Below are positions 8,560 through 18,731 of a stretch of DNA of 64,000 nucleotides, piece by piece. This stretch comes from Sulfitobacter sp. BSw21498 (GTDB lineage Bacteria > Pseudomonadota > Alphaproteobacteria > Rhodobacterales > Rhodobacteraceae), in NCBI RefSeq assembly GCF_006064855.1, contig NZ_CP040753.1:868001-932000 (forward strand), in the 5' to 3' direction. Within the stretch, counting starts at the first letter, position 1, and the number at the start of each line of letters is the position of its first letter. A program made the position numbers and the translations under genes. The notes beneath the pieces are model-generated. The model was given only the letters and a program-made list of their open reading frames with translations. It was not told the origin of the DNA and made no database searches.

Positions 8560-9729
8560 TCACTTGGCTCCCAATGGTTGGGCCCGCTCGACGATACGGG
8601 CAAAGAAGGATGCGCCGACCGGCGCGATTTCATCGTCGAAATTATAGGCCGCATGGTGCAGCCCCGCAGTATCGCCCTGTCCGATAAACAGATAAGCACC
8701 GGGGCGTTTTTCCAGCATGTAGCTGAAATCTTCTGCCCCCATTTCGCGGCCATTGTCTGCGATGACGTGATCCTCGCCCGCAATCTCCGACGCGACCGCT
8801 GCGGCAAATCCTGCCTCTTCGGGGGTGTTCACCGTCGCGGGATAGCCCTTTTCATATTCAAGCGTCGCGCTGACATCATAGCTGGCGGCCTGACCGGCGA
8901 CGATCTGCTCCATTCGGCGGATCACCATGGCCTGAACGTCTTTGTCAAAGCTGCGTACCGTCCCGTTGATATAGGCGGTTTCGGGGATCACGTTATCCGT
9001 CGTGCCCGTGTGAATTTGCGTGACAGAGATCACAAGATCAGCCTGCGCATAGTGGTTACGGCTCACGATCGTTTGCAGTGCACTGGCAATACCGCAGGCT
9101 GCAACAACCGGATCGCGGGTCAGATGTGGCGTGGCACCATGACCGCCCAAGCCGCTGATATGAATGTGAAATTCATCGACGGCGGCCATCATCGCGCCGG
9201 GGGACGTATAAAAGCCGCCCTTTTCAAAGCCAGGCGCATTGTGCAGCGCATAGACTTGGCCGATGTCAAAACGGTCTAGAATGCCTTCCTCGACCATCAC
9301 CTCGGCCCCGCCGCCGGTTTCTTCGGCGGGTTGAAAAATCAGCGCGACGCGCCCTGAGAAATTGCGCGTTTCCGCCAGGTATTTCGCCGCGCCAAGCAGC
9401 ATCGTGGTATGCCCGTCATGACCGCAGGCGTGCATCTTGCCTGCGTGGGTGCTGGCATAGTCCAGTCCGGTTTCCTCGGGGATCGGCAGCGCGTCCATAT
9501 CGGCACGCAATCCGATGGTCGGCCCGTCGGCTTGCCCGTTGATAATCGCAACAATGCCTGTTGTCGCAAACCCCTCGTGCAGCTCGTCCACGCCAAATTC
9601 GCGTAGGCGGTCGGCCACAAACGACGCTGTTTTAAAGCAGTCATTCCCCAGCTCGGGGATCGTGTGCAGATATCTGCGCCACTCTGTCATCTGGGGGGCA
9701 TAATCCGCGATACGGTTGACGACGGGCAT
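8560..9729 (-). CDS. M20 family amidohydrolase (hippurate hydrolase-like)
   Basis: 389 residues starting at ATG 9729, which has AGGAG eight bases upstream. The M20D fold is clear: LHTIPELG at the N terminus, the metal-binding HACGHDGHTTMLLGAA, the catalytic glutamates in QPAEETGGGAEVM, and GAEDFSYML near the end. Such enzymes hydrolyse N-acyl amino acids or similar amides (hippurate, N-acetyl amino acids, indole-acetyl amino acids) in the cytoplasm. It is the first gene of a pair with the ureohydrolase, which suggests sequential degradation of an N-acylated or guanidino amino compound. The substrate is not known. Confidence 0.85.
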   Translation of the reverse strand: MPVVNRIADYAPQMTEWRRYLHTIPELGNDCFKTASFVADRLREFGVDELHEGFATTGIVAIINGQADGPTIGLRADMDALPIPEETGLDYASTHAGKMHACGHDGHTTMLLGAAKYLAETRNFSGRVALIFQPAEETGGGAEVMVEEGILDRFDIGQVYALHNAPGFEKGGFYTSPGAMMAAVDEFHIHISGLGGHGATPHLTRDPVVAACGIASALQTIVSRNHYAQADLVISVTQIHTGTTDNVIPETAYINGTVRSFDKDVQAMVIRRMEQIVAGQAASYDVSATLEYEKGYPATVNTPEEAGFAAAVASEIAGEDHVIADNGREMGAEDFSYMLEKRPGAYLFIGQGDTAGLHHAAYNFDDEIAPVGASFFARIVERAQPLGAK

Positions 9730-9791
9730 TACTGGACTCCTGTGGGGATCTTGGTCAGGTTGCATCTGACATCAGACACATGGGGGCTGCA

Positions 9792-10616
9792 ATGGCCGAG
9801 ACAAGAAATGATGCGTTGATCCACGATCAGGACGCCGGGATCGAACGCTTGCTGGAAATCATGCGCCGCCTACGTGATCCCCAAACCGGATGCCCGTGGG
9901 ATATCGAACAGGATTTTGACAGCATCGCCCCCTATACCATTGAAGAAGCGTATGAAGTTGCCGATGCTATTGAACGGCGCGACTGGCCCGAGCTTGAGGG
10001 AGAGTTGGGCGATTTGCTGCTCCAGACCGTCTATCACACTGCCATGGGCGAAGAAGACGGGCGTTTCAGCTTTCAGTCGGTGGTGCGCAATATCTCGGAC
10101 AAGATGGTCGCGCGGCACCCCCATGTTTTTGGCGACGAAAGCCGTGATAAATCCGCAGACCAACAGACCGCCGACTGGGAGAAGATCAAAGCGGCAGAAC
10201 GTGCCGGCAAGGCCCAAGGGGGGACGCTTGATGGCGTGGCCGTGGGGCTTCCGGCGTTGCTGCGCGCCTATAAGTTGCAAAAACGCGCGGCCCGCGTGGG
10301 CTTTGACTGGCCGCAGGTCGATGACGTCATCGCCAAGATCACCGAAGAAGCGACCGAACTGGTCGAGGCACGCGATACCCTGACCCACGCCGAAGTAACC
10401 GAGGAATACGGCGACCTGATGTTCGTTATGGCCAATCTGGGGCGTCATCTGGGGGTAGAACCCGAAGCTGCCCTGCGGGCCGCCAATGCTAAATTTATCC
10501 GTCGGTTCAACGGCGTAGAGGCCCGCTTGGCCGCACAGGGTAAAACGCCGTCGGACAGCGATCTGGCCGAAATGGACGCGCTGTGGGATGATGTAAAACG
10601 GGCGGAACGCAGCTAG
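9792..10616 (+). CDS. mazG: Nucleoside triphosphate pyrophosphohydrolase MazG
   Basis: 274 residues from ATG 9792; another in-frame ATG at 9780 is possible, but the GGGGG just upstream of 9792 looks like its ribosome site. MazG hydrolyses (d)NTPs to NMP and pyrophosphate for house-cleaning and to limit ppGpp signalling. There are two MazG repeats: the first (about residues 15-125) has the EEAYEVADAIE and GELGDLLLQ metal-binding helices, and the second (about 165-250) has ITEEATELVEA and EEYGDLMFVMANL. This two-domain length is normal for proteobacterial MazG. It is transcribed away from the M20 gene. Confidence 0.93.
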   Translation: MAETRNDALIHDQDAGIERLLEIMRRLRDPQTGCPWDIEQDFDSIAPYTIEEAYEVADAIERRDWPELEGELGDLLLQTVYHTAMGEEDGRFSFQSVVRNISDKMVARHPHVFGDESRDKSADQQTADWEKIKAAERAGKAQGGTLDGVAVGLPALLRAYKLQKRAARVGFDWPQVDDVIAKITEEATELVEARDTLTHAEVTEEYGDLMFVMANLGRHLGVEPEAALRAANAKFIRRFNGVEARLAAQGKTPSDSDLAEMDALWDDVKRAERS

Positions 10617-10689
10617 CCAAGCCCGAGCCTGCTGGACAAGCGGCAGGAGTTGCGGCAAGGCTCTGCCACCACCTTTGACAGGAGAAACC

Positions 10690-11631
10690 ATGACACCGCG
10701 CAAGATAATTATCGATACGGACCCCGGTCAGGATGATGCCGTCGCGATCCTTGTCGCTCTGGCAAGCCCGGAAGAGATCGACATTCTGGGCATAACCTGT
10801 GTCGCGGGGAACGTGCCGCTGGACCTCACCTCCCGAAATGCGCGGATTGTTTGTGAACTGGCCGGCAAGCGCGACGTAAAGATATTTGCCGGCTGCGACC
10901 GTCCCTTGGGTCGCGATCTGGTCACAGCTGAGCATGTGCACGGCAAAACCGGATTGGATGGCCCCGACCTGCCGGAGCCTACGATGTCGTTGGCCGAGGG
11001 GCACGCGGTTGATTTCATCATCGATACCCTGCGCGAACACGCACCGGGTACAATCACGCTGTGCCCCCTAGGGCCGCTGACCAATATCGCGACCGCGCTG
11101 CTGAAAGCCCCCGATATCGCCGACCGCATTGCCAAGGTCGTGCTGATGGGCGGCGGCTATTTCGAAGGCGGGAACATCACACCTACTGCCGAATTCAACA
11201 TTTACGTCGACCCGCAAGCCGCTGACATTGTGTTCAAATCAGGCGCACCTATCGTCGTGATGCCGCTCGATGTGACCCATAAGGCGCTGGTGACCAAGGC
11301 CCGCAATGATGCCTTCCGCGCGATTGGCACGCCTGCGGGCGTCGCCGTTGCCGAGATGACCGATTTTTTCGAACGTTTCGACAAAGAGAAATACGGCTCT
11401 GACGGGGCTCCGCTGCATGACCCATGTGTGACCGCTTATCTGATCAATCCCGATTTGTTCAGCGGCCGCCACATCAACGTAGAGATCGAGACACAGTCAG
11501 AGCTGACCATGGGCATGACCGTGGCCGATTGGTGGGGGGTGACAGACCGCGCCCCCAATGCGACCTTTATGAATGATCTGGACGCCGACGGTTTCTTTGC
11601 GCTGCTGACGGAACGGCTGGCCCGTCTATGA
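10690..11631 (+). CDS. Inosine/uridine-preferring nucleoside hydrolase
   Basis: 313 residues from ATG 10690, preceded by AGGAG at a good distance. The family signature DTDPGQDDAVAIL binds the catalytic Ca2+ near the N terminus, and the later LMGGGYFEGGN and NIYVDPQAA blocks match the nucleoside hydrolase fold. These enzymes cleave the N-glycosidic bond of ribonucleosides for base salvage. No signal peptide is seen, so it acts in the cytoplasm. The stop overlaps the next gene's start (ATGA). Substrate preference (purine or pyrimidine) cannot be told from sequence. Confidence 0.9.
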   Translation: MTPRKIIIDTDPGQDDAVAILVALASPEEIDILGITCVAGNVPLDLTSRNARIVCELAGKRDVKIFAGCDRPLGRDLVTAEHVHGKTGLDGPDLPEPTMSLAEGHAVDFIIDTLREHAPGTITLCPLGPLTNIATALLKAPDIADRIAKVVLMGGGYFEGGNITPTAEFNIYVDPQAADIVFKSGAPIVVMPLDVTHKALVTKARNDAFRAIGTPAGVAVAEMTDFFERFDKEKYGSDGAPLHDPCVTAYLINPDLFSGRHINVEIETQSELTMGMTVADWWGVTDRAPNATFMNDLDADGFFALLTERLARL

Positions 11632-12077
11632 GCGCGTCATTCACCCTCGCCAAGCCCGAACATCTGGACCGGTTGGTCGCCCTTGTGGCCAGCTTTCATG
11701 CCGAGACAGGGATCGAGCAGACGGATGACGACCGCCACAACGGTCTGGCCCCGCTGCTGGAAGGGACGCCTTACGGTGTTGCTTATCTAATTGGCCCGGC
11801 TCGTGCACCCATCGGCTATATCATCATCACCTTCGGATGGTCGGTGGAGTTTGGCGGTCTGGACGCAATCATCGACGAAATCTATGTGCGGCCCGGTGTG
11901 CGCGGTCGCGGTATCGCAACCGAAGCGTTGCTGGCCGTACCGAACGCATTGGCGGGCGGTGGTCTGCGTGCGATCCACATTGAGGTAGAGCGCGGCAACG
12001 AGATCGCGCATAAGCTGTACCACCGTGCGGGCTTTCGCCCTCGTGAAAACTATATGTTCATGTCGCGCAAATTCTGA
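11628..12077 (+). CDS. GNAT family N-acetyltransferase
   Basis: 149 residues. The acetyl-CoA-binding motif A is visible as IYVRPGVRGRGIATEALL (about residues 84-101), followed by the typical motif B, IEVERGNEIAHKLYHRAGF. It is translationally coupled (ATGA) to the nucleoside hydrolase gene, but the acceptor substrate is not evident. The N-terminal helix DHLDRLVALVASFHAE-type segment matches small single-domain GNATs. Confidence 0.85.
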   Translation: MSASFTLAKPEHLDRLVALVASFHAETGIEQTDDDRHNGLAPLLEGTPYGVAYLIGPARAPIGYIIITFGWSVEFGGLDAIIDEIYVRPGVRGRGIATEALLAVPNALAGGGLRAIHIEVERGNEIAHKLYHRAGFRPRENYMFMSRKF

Positions 12078-12119
12078 CGCGGGCTGGCACAAAGGGCGCG
12101 TGGACCCTATATCTGCCTT

Positions 12120-13532
12120 ATGACATTAACAGCCCCTTTTGATAACAGCTATGCGGCGTTGCCCGATGGCTTTTTCACACGCACCACGCCGACCCCTGTG
12201 GCCGACCCCAAACTGCTGGCGTTCAATGCGCCTTTGGCCAAAACGCTGGGGATCACCCACGGATCGTCTGACGATCTGGCTTTTATCTTTGGGGGCAACG
12301 AGGTGCCCGAGGGTGCCGATCCGTTGGCGCAGCGATATGCGGGGCATCAGTTTGGCAACTATAATCCGCAGCTCGGCGATGGCCGCGCGATCCTGCTGGG
12401 CGAAGTGTTGGACCAAAGCGGGATGCGTCGCGACATCCAGCTCAAGGGGTCGGGCCGCACGCCGTATTCGCGTGGTGGCGACGGGCGTGCTTGGCTAGGG
12501 CCGGTGCTGCGCGAATACGTGGTGTCAGAGGCGATGCACGCTCTTGGCATCCCAACGACCCGTGCCTTGGCAGCGGTGCAAAGCGGAGAAGACGTGTTCC
12601 GCGAAACCGCCCTGCCCGGTGCGGTGCTGACCCGCGTCGCCGCAAGCCATTTGCGCGTGGGTACGTTTCAGGTGTTTGCCCATCGGGGCGAGATCGAAAA
12701 CCTGCGCCGTTTGACCGATTACGCCATACAGCGTCACTATCCGCAAGCCGATGGTCCTTTGGGATTGTTGCGTGCCGTTTGTGCCGCCCAAGCCGATCTG
12801 ATCGCAGCGTGGATGTCCGTGGGCTTTATCCACGGGGTCATGAACACGGACAATTGCGCCATCTCGGGCGAAACAATCGATTATGGCCCCTGTGCCTTTA
12901 TGGACGCATTCCACCCCAATCGCGTGTTCAGCTCGATCGACCGCCAAGGGCGCTATGCCTATGCCAACCAGCCGCAGATCGCAGTGTGGAACATGGCGCA
13001 GCTGGCGACGTCGCTGTTGCAGCAGCTTGACGATCCTGAATCCGGGGTCGCCGAAGCGACAGAGATTGTGCACGCCATGCCCGCGCTGATCGAAGAGGCC
13101 TGGCTGAAACGCTTTGCCGCCAAGATTGGGATCACAACCCCCAAAGCCGAGGATCCCGCTCTGATTGACGCGCTGCTGTCGCTGATGCAGACAGATGGTG
13201 CTGATTTCACCAATGCTTTCCATGGCCTTTCAGGCGATACTGCAGCTGATCAGTTCACCGACCGCGCGGCCTTTGCCAATTGGCATGACGCATGGCAAGA
13301 ACGTATCGCATCCGAGCCCGACGCCATAGCAGTCATGAAGGCCGCCAACCCTGCCGTAATCCCGCGCAACCACCGGATAGAGGCGATGATCAATGCAGCC
13401 GTCGCCGGCGATATGGACCCGTTCCACCGCCTGATGGCCGCCCTTGCCCGCCCGTTCGAGGAAACTGACCCCGACCTGCACCGCGCCCCCACAACGCAGG
13501 AAATCGTCCCCGCGACCTTCTGCGGCACCTAA
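12120..13532 (+). CDS. selO: Protein adenylyltransferase SelO (YdiU family)
   Basis: 470 residues. SelO is a pseudokinase that transfers AMP from ATP to protein hydroxyls and is involved in redox homeostasis. Diagnostic stretches are AGHQFGNYNPQLGDGRA, QLKGSGRTPYSRGGDGR, LREYVVSEAMHALGIPTTRA, and the active-site region HGVMNTDNCAISGETIDYGP. The protein ends in ...TFCGT, with a cysteine exactly at the antepenultimate position, where human SELENOO has selenocysteine. No internal TGA or SECIS-like element is needed. The gene lies 42 nt after the acetyltransferase gene, with a short non-coding stretch between. Confidence 0.93.
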   Translation: MTLTAPFDNSYAALPDGFFTRTTPTPVADPKLLAFNAPLAKTLGITHGSSDDLAFIFGGNEVPEGADPLAQRYAGHQFGNYNPQLGDGRAILLGEVLDQSGMRRDIQLKGSGRTPYSRGGDGRAWLGPVLREYVVSEAMHALGIPTTRALAAVQSGEDVFRETALPGAVLTRVAASHLRVGTFQVFAHRGEIENLRRLTDYAIQRHYPQADGPLGLLRAVCAAQADLIAAWMSVGFIHGVMNTDNCAISGETIDYGPCAFMDAFHPNRVFSSIDRQGRYAYANQPQIAVWNMAQLATSLLQQLDDPESGVAEATEIVHAMPALIEEAWLKRFAAKIGITTPKAEDPALIDALLSLMQTDGADFTNAFHGLSGDTAADQFTDRAAFANWHDAWQERIASEPDAIAVMKAANPAVIPRNHRIEAMINAAVAGDMDPFHRLMAALARPFEETDPDLHRAPTTQEIVPATFCGT

Positions 13533-13672
13533 AGCAGCGGGGACGCTGCGCAGGTCGCCCGTTCCCCACACTTCACCAACTTTCAGGCGGGAACCCCCGC
13601 GATCTTTCAGTTGTTTTGCTCGGCAAACTGCAACAGACTTGCAGTCGATCAGACCCAGAAGGATTACCGACA

Positions 13673-14482
13673 ATGAGCTTGATGAAAACATTGGCCAAAG
13701 TGGCAATCGGCGTGGCTGTGGCCAAAGGGGCCAACGCCATGATGAACAAGAACAAATCCACCTCCGGCCGTGCCAGCAGTGGCGGCGGCTTGGGCGGTCT
13801 GCTTGGCGGGTTGACAGGTGGCACCACCGCGTCGGGCCGGAGCGGCGGCGGCTTACAAGATATGCTTGGCGGGTTGATGGGCGGTTCTTCGGGGGCCAGC
13901 GGCGGCGGTCTAGGCGGATTGTTAAACCAGTTAGGCGGCAGCCGTGGCACAAGCTCCTCAGGCGGGCTGGGAGGCCTGTTGGGCGGTTTGGCCGGTGCTG
14001 GCGGGCTCTTGGGTGGATTAGGGGCAAAAACCCAATCAGCCCCTGAACGCCCCGAGGCTGACTTCGGTGCCGTTTTGAACTCTCAATTCGACAGCAACCC
14101 CACGCCTGCAATCACCCCGTCGCGCGATCAAGAGGCGACCGCAGCCCTTATGATCGCCGCGATGATCCAAGCGGCGAAATCAGACGGTGTCTTTGATGAC
14201 AATGAACGCGAAAAGCTGCTGAACCATCTGGACGAAGCTGACGCCGACGAGGCCGCCTTTGTTCAGGCTCAGATGGCGGCACCAGTGGACGTGGATGCGT
14301 TGGTTGCCCAAACGCCAGATGGTATGGGGCCGCAGATCTACGCCATGTCTCTGCTGGCGATCGATCTTGATACGCAGGAAGAGGCGCAGTATTTGCACAA
14401 GCTGGCCAGCGCCTATGGTATGCAAATTGATGAAGTTAATGAGATCCATGAACAGATGGGTGTACCGTCGCTTTATACCTGA
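13673..14482 (+). CDS. DUF533 / TerB-like protein with four Gly-Leu repeats
   Basis: 269 residues. The N-terminal 25 residues form a hydrophobic helix (MKTLAKVAIGVAVAKGANA). Four Gly/Leu-rich repeats of the GGGLGGLLGGL type follow at about residues 37-49, 58-71, 77-89 and 97-117, roughly every 20 residues. The C-terminal half (about 140-265) matches DUF533, a helical domain related to tellurite-resistance TerB, with AALMIAAMIQAAKSDG and an acidic FDDNEREKLLNHL. The function is unknown; E. coli YebE is a distant relative. The start was chosen at 13673 because the upstream codons do not extend the family-like N terminus. A strong terminator follows. Confidence 0.8.
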   Translation: MSLMKTLAKVAIGVAVAKGANAMMNKNKSTSGRASSGGGLGGLLGGLTGGTTASGRSGGGLQDMLGGLMGGSSGASGGGLGGLLNQLGGSRGTSSSGGLGGLLGGLAGAGGLLGGLGAKTQSAPERPEADFGAVLNSQFDSNPTPAITPSRDQEATAALMIAAMIQAAKSDGVFDDNEREKLLNHLDEADADEAAFVQAQMAAPVDVDALVAQTPDGMGPQIYAMSLLAIDLDTQEEAQYLHKLASAYGMQIDEVNEIHEQMGVPSLYT

Positions 14483-14510
14483 CGCGATCCGGTCTTACGC
14501 AGCAATCATG

Positions 14511-14547
14511 AAAGCCTGACCCCGCAACGGGTCAGGCTTTTGTTTTT
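14511..14547 (+). terminator. Intrinsic terminator of the DUF533 gene, overlapping the mfd stop codon
   Basis: A 12-bp perfect stem (AAAGCCTGACCC, 14511-14522, with 14529-14540), a 6-nt loop, and then a T-rich tail (TGTTTTTTT). The mfd stop codon (14532-14534, minus strand) lies within the right arm, so the end of mfd coding sequence doubles as terminator. Confidence 0.9.
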
Positions 14548-17500
14548 TTGGTCTGCTTTTCCTTGGCGATCACGTGCTCGGCGAGATCACGGGCGATGGC
14601 AAAAGCCCCTTTGATCTTGTCGGCATCGGTCTTCCAGTCCCGTTTGACAACGATCTTGTTCTCTTTGACTTTCGCCAGCCCACGTTGGTCATGAATGAAG
14701 CTAACTAACCCTTCGGGCGAGGCGAATTTATCGTTATGGAACTGGATCGTGACACCCTTGGGGCCCCCGTCGAGCTTGGCAATTCCCGCACGTTTGCACA
14801 TCGCCTTGATCCGGATCACCAGCATCAGCGTGTTCACCTCGCGTGGGAGCTTGCCAAAGCGGTCGATCAGCTCTGCAGCAAAGCCTTCAAGCTCGACTTT
14901 GGTGGTCAGCCCAGACAAGCGACGATAGAGGCCAAGACGCACATCCAGATCGGGCACATAGTCCTCGGGGATCAGCACCGGTACGCCCAGATTGATTTGC
15001 GGTGCCCATTGGCCATCGTCGTCAATCACGCCTTCCATCTCGCCCGACTTGATCTTGGCGATCGCGTCTTCCAGCATGGATTGGTACAGCTCAAAGCCCA
15101 CATCGCGCATCTGGCCGGATTGCTCTTCGCCCAGCAGGTTGCCGGCCCCACGAATATCCAGATCCTGTGACGCCAACGTAAAGCCCGCTCCCAACGTGTC
15201 GAGGCTGCCCAACACCCGCAGGCGTTTTTCGGCAGTGGTGGTCAGCTTGGCGCGGGGTTTGGTTGTAAGATAGGCATAGGCGCGGGTTTTGGATCGGCCC
15301 ACCCTGCCCCTGATCTGATACAGCTGCGCCAGTCCGAACATATCGGCACGGTGCACGATCATTGTGTTGGCCGTCGGAATATCAAGACCGGATTCAACGA
15401 TGGTGGTCGCTAGCAAGATGTCATATTTGCCGTCGTAGAACGCGTTCATCCGGTCGTCCAACTCTCCGGCGGCCATCTGGCCGTGGGCGACAAGGTAGGT
15501 AAGCTCGGGCAGTTGCTCTTTCAAGAACGCCTCGATCTCTGGAAGATCGGTAATGCGCGGCACCACGTAAAAGGATTGCCCGCCGCGATAATGCTCGCGC
15601 AGCAGCGCTTCGCGTAAGGTTACGGCGTCAAATTCACTGACATAGGTGCGGATCGCCAAACGGTCGACGGGCGGCGTGCCGATGATCGACAGGTCGCGCA
15701 CGCCCGTCAGGCTAAGCTGCAGGGTCCGCGGGATCGGCGTCGCGGTCAGGGTCAGCACGTGAATATCCGTGCGCATCGCCTTCAGGCGCTCTTTGTGACT
15801 AACGCCAAAGTGTTGCTCTTCGTCGATGATCAGCAGGCCGAGGTTCTTGAACTTGACGCTTTTCGCCAGCAACGCATGAGTGCCAACGACCACATCGACC
15901 GTGCCACGGGTGATGCCATCGCGCGTGGCGTTCGCCTCTTTTGCGCTGACAAAGCGGGACAGCTGGCGTACTTCAAGCGGGAAACCACGAAAGCGTTCGG
16001 CGAAGGATTTATAGTGCTGGCGTGCCAACAGGGTTGTGGGCGCAACAATGGCCACCTGTAGCCCCGACATCGCCGCAACAAAGGCCGCGCGCATTGCCAC
16101 TTCGGTTTTGCCAAAGCCCACGTCGCCGCAGATCAACCGGTCCATCGGATTGCCGCTGGTCAGATCGTCCAGCACGTCCGAGATCGCGCTAAGCTGATCA
16201 TCGGTTTCGGCATAGGGAAAGCGTGCAGAAAACGCATCCCACATGCCTGGCGGCGGATCCATCACGGGGGCTTTGCGCAGCGCACGTTCGGCGGCGATGC
16301 GGATCAGCTTGTCCGCCATCTCGCGGATGCGTTCCTTGAGCTTGGCCTTTTTGGATTGCCACGCACCGCCGCCAAGCTTGTCGAGCAATCCTTCGTCGTG
16401 CCCATACCGCGACAGCAGTTCAATATTTTCAACGGGCAAATACAGTTTAGAGTTTTCGGCGTATTCCAGCAGCAGGCATTCGTGGGCGGCACCGGCAGCG
16501 GTTACGACCTCCATCCCCAGATACCGGCCAACGCCGTGATCCACATGCACGACCAGATCACCGGGGCTCAGCGATTGGGTTTCAGTTAGGAAGTTATCGG
16601 CACGGCGTTTGCGCTTGGCAGAGCGGATCAAACGGTCGCCAAGAATATCCTGCTCAGAGATAACAGTCAGCTTTGACGTGCTGCTGCCGCTTTCCCAGGG
16701 GGCCTCGAACCCGTGTTCCAATGCCCAAACCGCCAGATGCAGTCCGCGTTTTCCAATCCGCGTGCCGTTCTTGATGGCGATGGTTTCACCCATGCCTTCG
16801 TCTTCGATCAGGCCGGTCAACCGTTCCCGGGCACCATCGGAATAGCTGGCGATGACCACGGGGCCGACTTGAAGTTTCTTTTTAAGATGCGCTGCTAAAG
16901 CCCCGAAAAGGCTAACAGTTTCCTGTTGTCGTTCAGGTGCAAAGTTACGCCCCAAACGCCCGCCCGCATCCAGCACATTTGGTCCCGTCGGCTGTGGCAG
17001 CGCCTTAAAATCAATCACGCGCTTGCCGATCAACGCGGTTTCCCATGCGGTATCGGTCAGGTACAGCCCTTCGGGCGGCGCGGGTTTATACACGCTGTCC
17101 ATCTTTGACCGGTTCGCCATGGCCAGCCTGCGGGTTTCATACTGGTCGGCGATGCTGTCCCACCGTGACAGGCGCTGCGCAGTGAGCTGGTCGTCCAGCG
17201 TGATCGTGGCCTGCGGCACGTAATCAAACAGCGTCTCAAGCGTCTCGTGAAAGAACGACATCCAGTGTTCCGCACCCTGATGCTTGCGGCCTGCACTGAT
17301 CGCCTCGTACAGCGGATCATCGGTGCCCGCGGCCCCAAATTCGATCCGGTAATTCTGGCGAAAACGGGTGATCGCGCTTTCGTCCAGAATGACTTCACTG
17401 ACGGGGGCCAGTTCGATCAGTTCCAGCTTTTCGGTGGTGCGCTGCGTGGCAGGATCAAAGCGCCGCGCGCCGTCCAGCGTGTCGCCAAACAGATCAAGCC

Positions 17501-18020
17501 GCACGGGGCCAAGGTCACCGGGTGGAAAAATGTCGATGATGCCACCGCGGATCGCGTAATCCCCCGGTTCGGTCACCGTCGGGCTTTGCACAAATCCCAT
17601 ACGCACCAAAAACCCCCGCAATGCGGATTCGTCGATACGGTCACCCACACGGGCGGAAAACGCGGCATTTCGCAGCACATCGCGTGCCGGCACCCGTTGC
17701 GTCGCGGCGTTCAGAGAGGTGAGCAGAATGAATTGGTCCGGCATCCCGTGCACCAGCCCTGCCAACGTCGCCATGCGCTGCGCCGAAATATCGGCATTGG
17801 GCGACACACGGTCATAGGGCAAACAATCCCAGCTCGGAAACACAACAACCGGCACATCCGGCGCGAAAAAGCGCAACGCGGCCTGCATCGCTGCCATGCG
17901 CTTGTCATCGCGTGCAATATGCAACACAGGCGTGCCACTTTTGCCCAGTTCGTTCAGCACTGCCTGTGCATCAAAGCCTTCGGGGACGCCGGACAGCGTG
18001 ATTTGGGATTTCTGTGACAT
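14532..18020 (-). CDS. mfd: Transcription-repair coupling factor Mfd
   Basis: 1162 residues, close to E. coli Mfd (1148). Mfd displaces RNA polymerase stalled at DNA lesions and recruits UvrA. The N-terminal UvrB-like module covers about 1-480 (with [14 protein letters not shown]). The RNA-polymerase-interacting CarD-like domain lies at about 480-580 ([19 protein letters not shown]). The helicase core has Walker [17 protein letters not shown], the DEEQHFGV box, [10 protein letters not shown], and the QIRGRVGRS motif. The C-terminal TRCF domain includes [20 protein letters not shown]. It begins 31 nt after the stop of a small membrane-protein gene on the same strand. Confidence 0.97.
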   Translation of the reverse strand: MSQKSQITLSGVPEGFDAQAVLNELGKSGTPVLHIARDDKRMAAMQAALRFFAPDVPVVVFPSWDCLPYDRVSPNADISAQRMATLAGLVHGMPDQFILLTSLNAATQRVPARDVLRNAAFSARVGDRIDESALRGFLVRMGFVQSPTVTEPGDYAIRGGIIDIFPPGDLGPVRLDLFGDTLDGARRFDPATQRTTEKLELIELAPVSEVILDESAITRFRQNYRIEFGAAGTDDPLYEAISAGRKHQGAEHWMSFFHETLETLFDYVPQATITLDDQLTAQRLSRWDSIADQYETRRLAMANRSKMDSVYKPAPPEGLYLTDTAWETALIGKRVIDFKALPQPTGPNVLDAGGRLGRNFAPERQQETVSLFGALAAHLKKKLQVGPVVIASYSDGARERLTGLIEDEGMGETIAIKNGTRIGKRGLHLAVWALEHGFEAPWESGSSTSKLTVISEQDILGDRLIRSAKRKRRADNFLTETQSLSPGDLVVHVDHGVGRYLGMEVVTAAGAAHECLLLEYAENSKLYLPVENIELLSRYGHDEGLLDKLGGGAWQSKKAKLKERIREMADKLIRIAAERALRKAPVMDPPPGMWDAFSARFPYAETDDQLSAISDVLDDLTSGNPMDRLICGDVGFGKTEVAMRAAFVAAMSGLQVAIVAPTTLLARQHYKSFAERFRGFPLEVRQLSRFVSAKEANATRDGITRGTVDVVVGTHALLAKSVKFKNLGLLIIDEEQHFGVSHKERLKAMRTDIHVLTLTATPIPRTLQLSLTGVRDLSIIGTPPVDRLAIRTYVSEFDAVTLREALLREHYRGGQSFYVVPRITDLPEIEAFLKEQLPELTYLVAHGQMAAGELDDRMNAFYDGKYDILLATTIVESGLDIPTANTMIVHRADMFGLAQLYQIRGRVGRSKTRAYAYLTTKPRAKLTTTAEKRLRVLGSLDTLGAGFTLASQDLDIRGAGNLLGEEQSGQMRDVGFELYQSMLEDAIAKIKSGEMEGVIDDDGQWAPQINLGVPVLIPEDYVPDLDVRLGLYRRLSGLTTKVELEGFAAELIDRFGKLPREVNTLMLVIRIKAMCKRAGIAKLDGGPKGVTIQFHNDKFASPEGLVSFIHDQRGLAKVKENKIVVKRDWKTDADKIKGAFAIARDLAEHVIAKEKQTKKTKA

Positions 18021-18051
18021 CAGCAGTTACCTGTATCCGATCGCGTGTTTT

Positions 18052-18579
18052 TCAACCGCCAAACGGACCCGTATAAAGGTTTTGATACATCCCCCACATC
18101 GATGTGACGAAAATAGAGAACATTCCGATGATCTGGGTGTAAAGACGGTGACGGTTCAGGCGTTTGATCAGCCGTTCGCCGGTGGCGGAATCTTCGCGAA
18201 TTTGCTGCGCGGTAGACACGCTCAGAAGGCCAACCAACGATAGCGGAAACGCCAGTAGCAGCACCGCTTGGGCGAATTCAAAGTTGTAGAATATCGCCAG
18301 TGTAAACAGCATCGTCATGAAAAAGCAGTTAAGGCCTATAATCCAGATGCCTGACACTTGTGTGATATAAAGAATACGGTTCACATTGATGCGGGCCAAA
18401 TCCTCGAGGTCAGCAAGCGCCTGTTCGCCATTGCGCCGTGCCCGCAACACCAGATCAAAGGGCACGCCCAACACCCAATGACTGGCCGACGACCAGACCA
18501 CAGCTACGGCAATCCAGTACCACAGGTTGGAGAAAGATCGCATGTCGATGACTTCGAAGATTGTCTGATAGAGGGTCAA
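18052..18579 (-). CDS. Integral membrane protein of unknown function, upstream of mfd
   Basis: 175 residues with three or four hydrophobic segments: about residues 18-40 (LWYWIAVAVVWSSASHWVLG), 75-98, 100-120 and 150-168. The N-terminal MRSFSNLWYWIAVAV block is conserved in Rhodobacteraceae. Homologues are often labelled component of SufBCD complex, but nothing in the sequence supports a role in iron-sulfur assembly, and I would not use that name. It has a TTG start at 18579, with ATG 18543 (MRSFSN) as an alternative. The stop is 31 nt before mfd, so co-transcription is likely. Confidence 0.7.
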   Translation of the reverse strand: MTLYQTIFEVIDMRSFSNLWYWIAVAVVWSSASHWVLGVPFDLVLRARRNGEQALADLEDLARINVNRILYITQVSGIWIIGLNCFFMTMLFTLAIFYNFEFAQAVLLLAFPLSLVGLLSVSTAQQIREDSATGERLIKRLNRHRLYTQIIGMFSIFVTSMWGMYQNLYTGPFGG

Positions 18580-18731
18580 GGTGCGCTCGTCTTTTGAGTG
18601 AAATCATTGCGTTCAGACGTGCTGCCCTACAATCCACTGCCAGTCATAACGACGGTCAAGCGGAATTCCTAGCCTTGAGCCGTGCAAAAATACATGGCAA
18701 GCCTTGCGTCAAAGCATCTGAGGTATTTTAC

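Noticed and set aside
18052..18579. Component of SufBCD complex
   Set aside because: The name used for homologues has no support in this sequence; no suf genes are near, and the protein is a plain multi-helix membrane protein.
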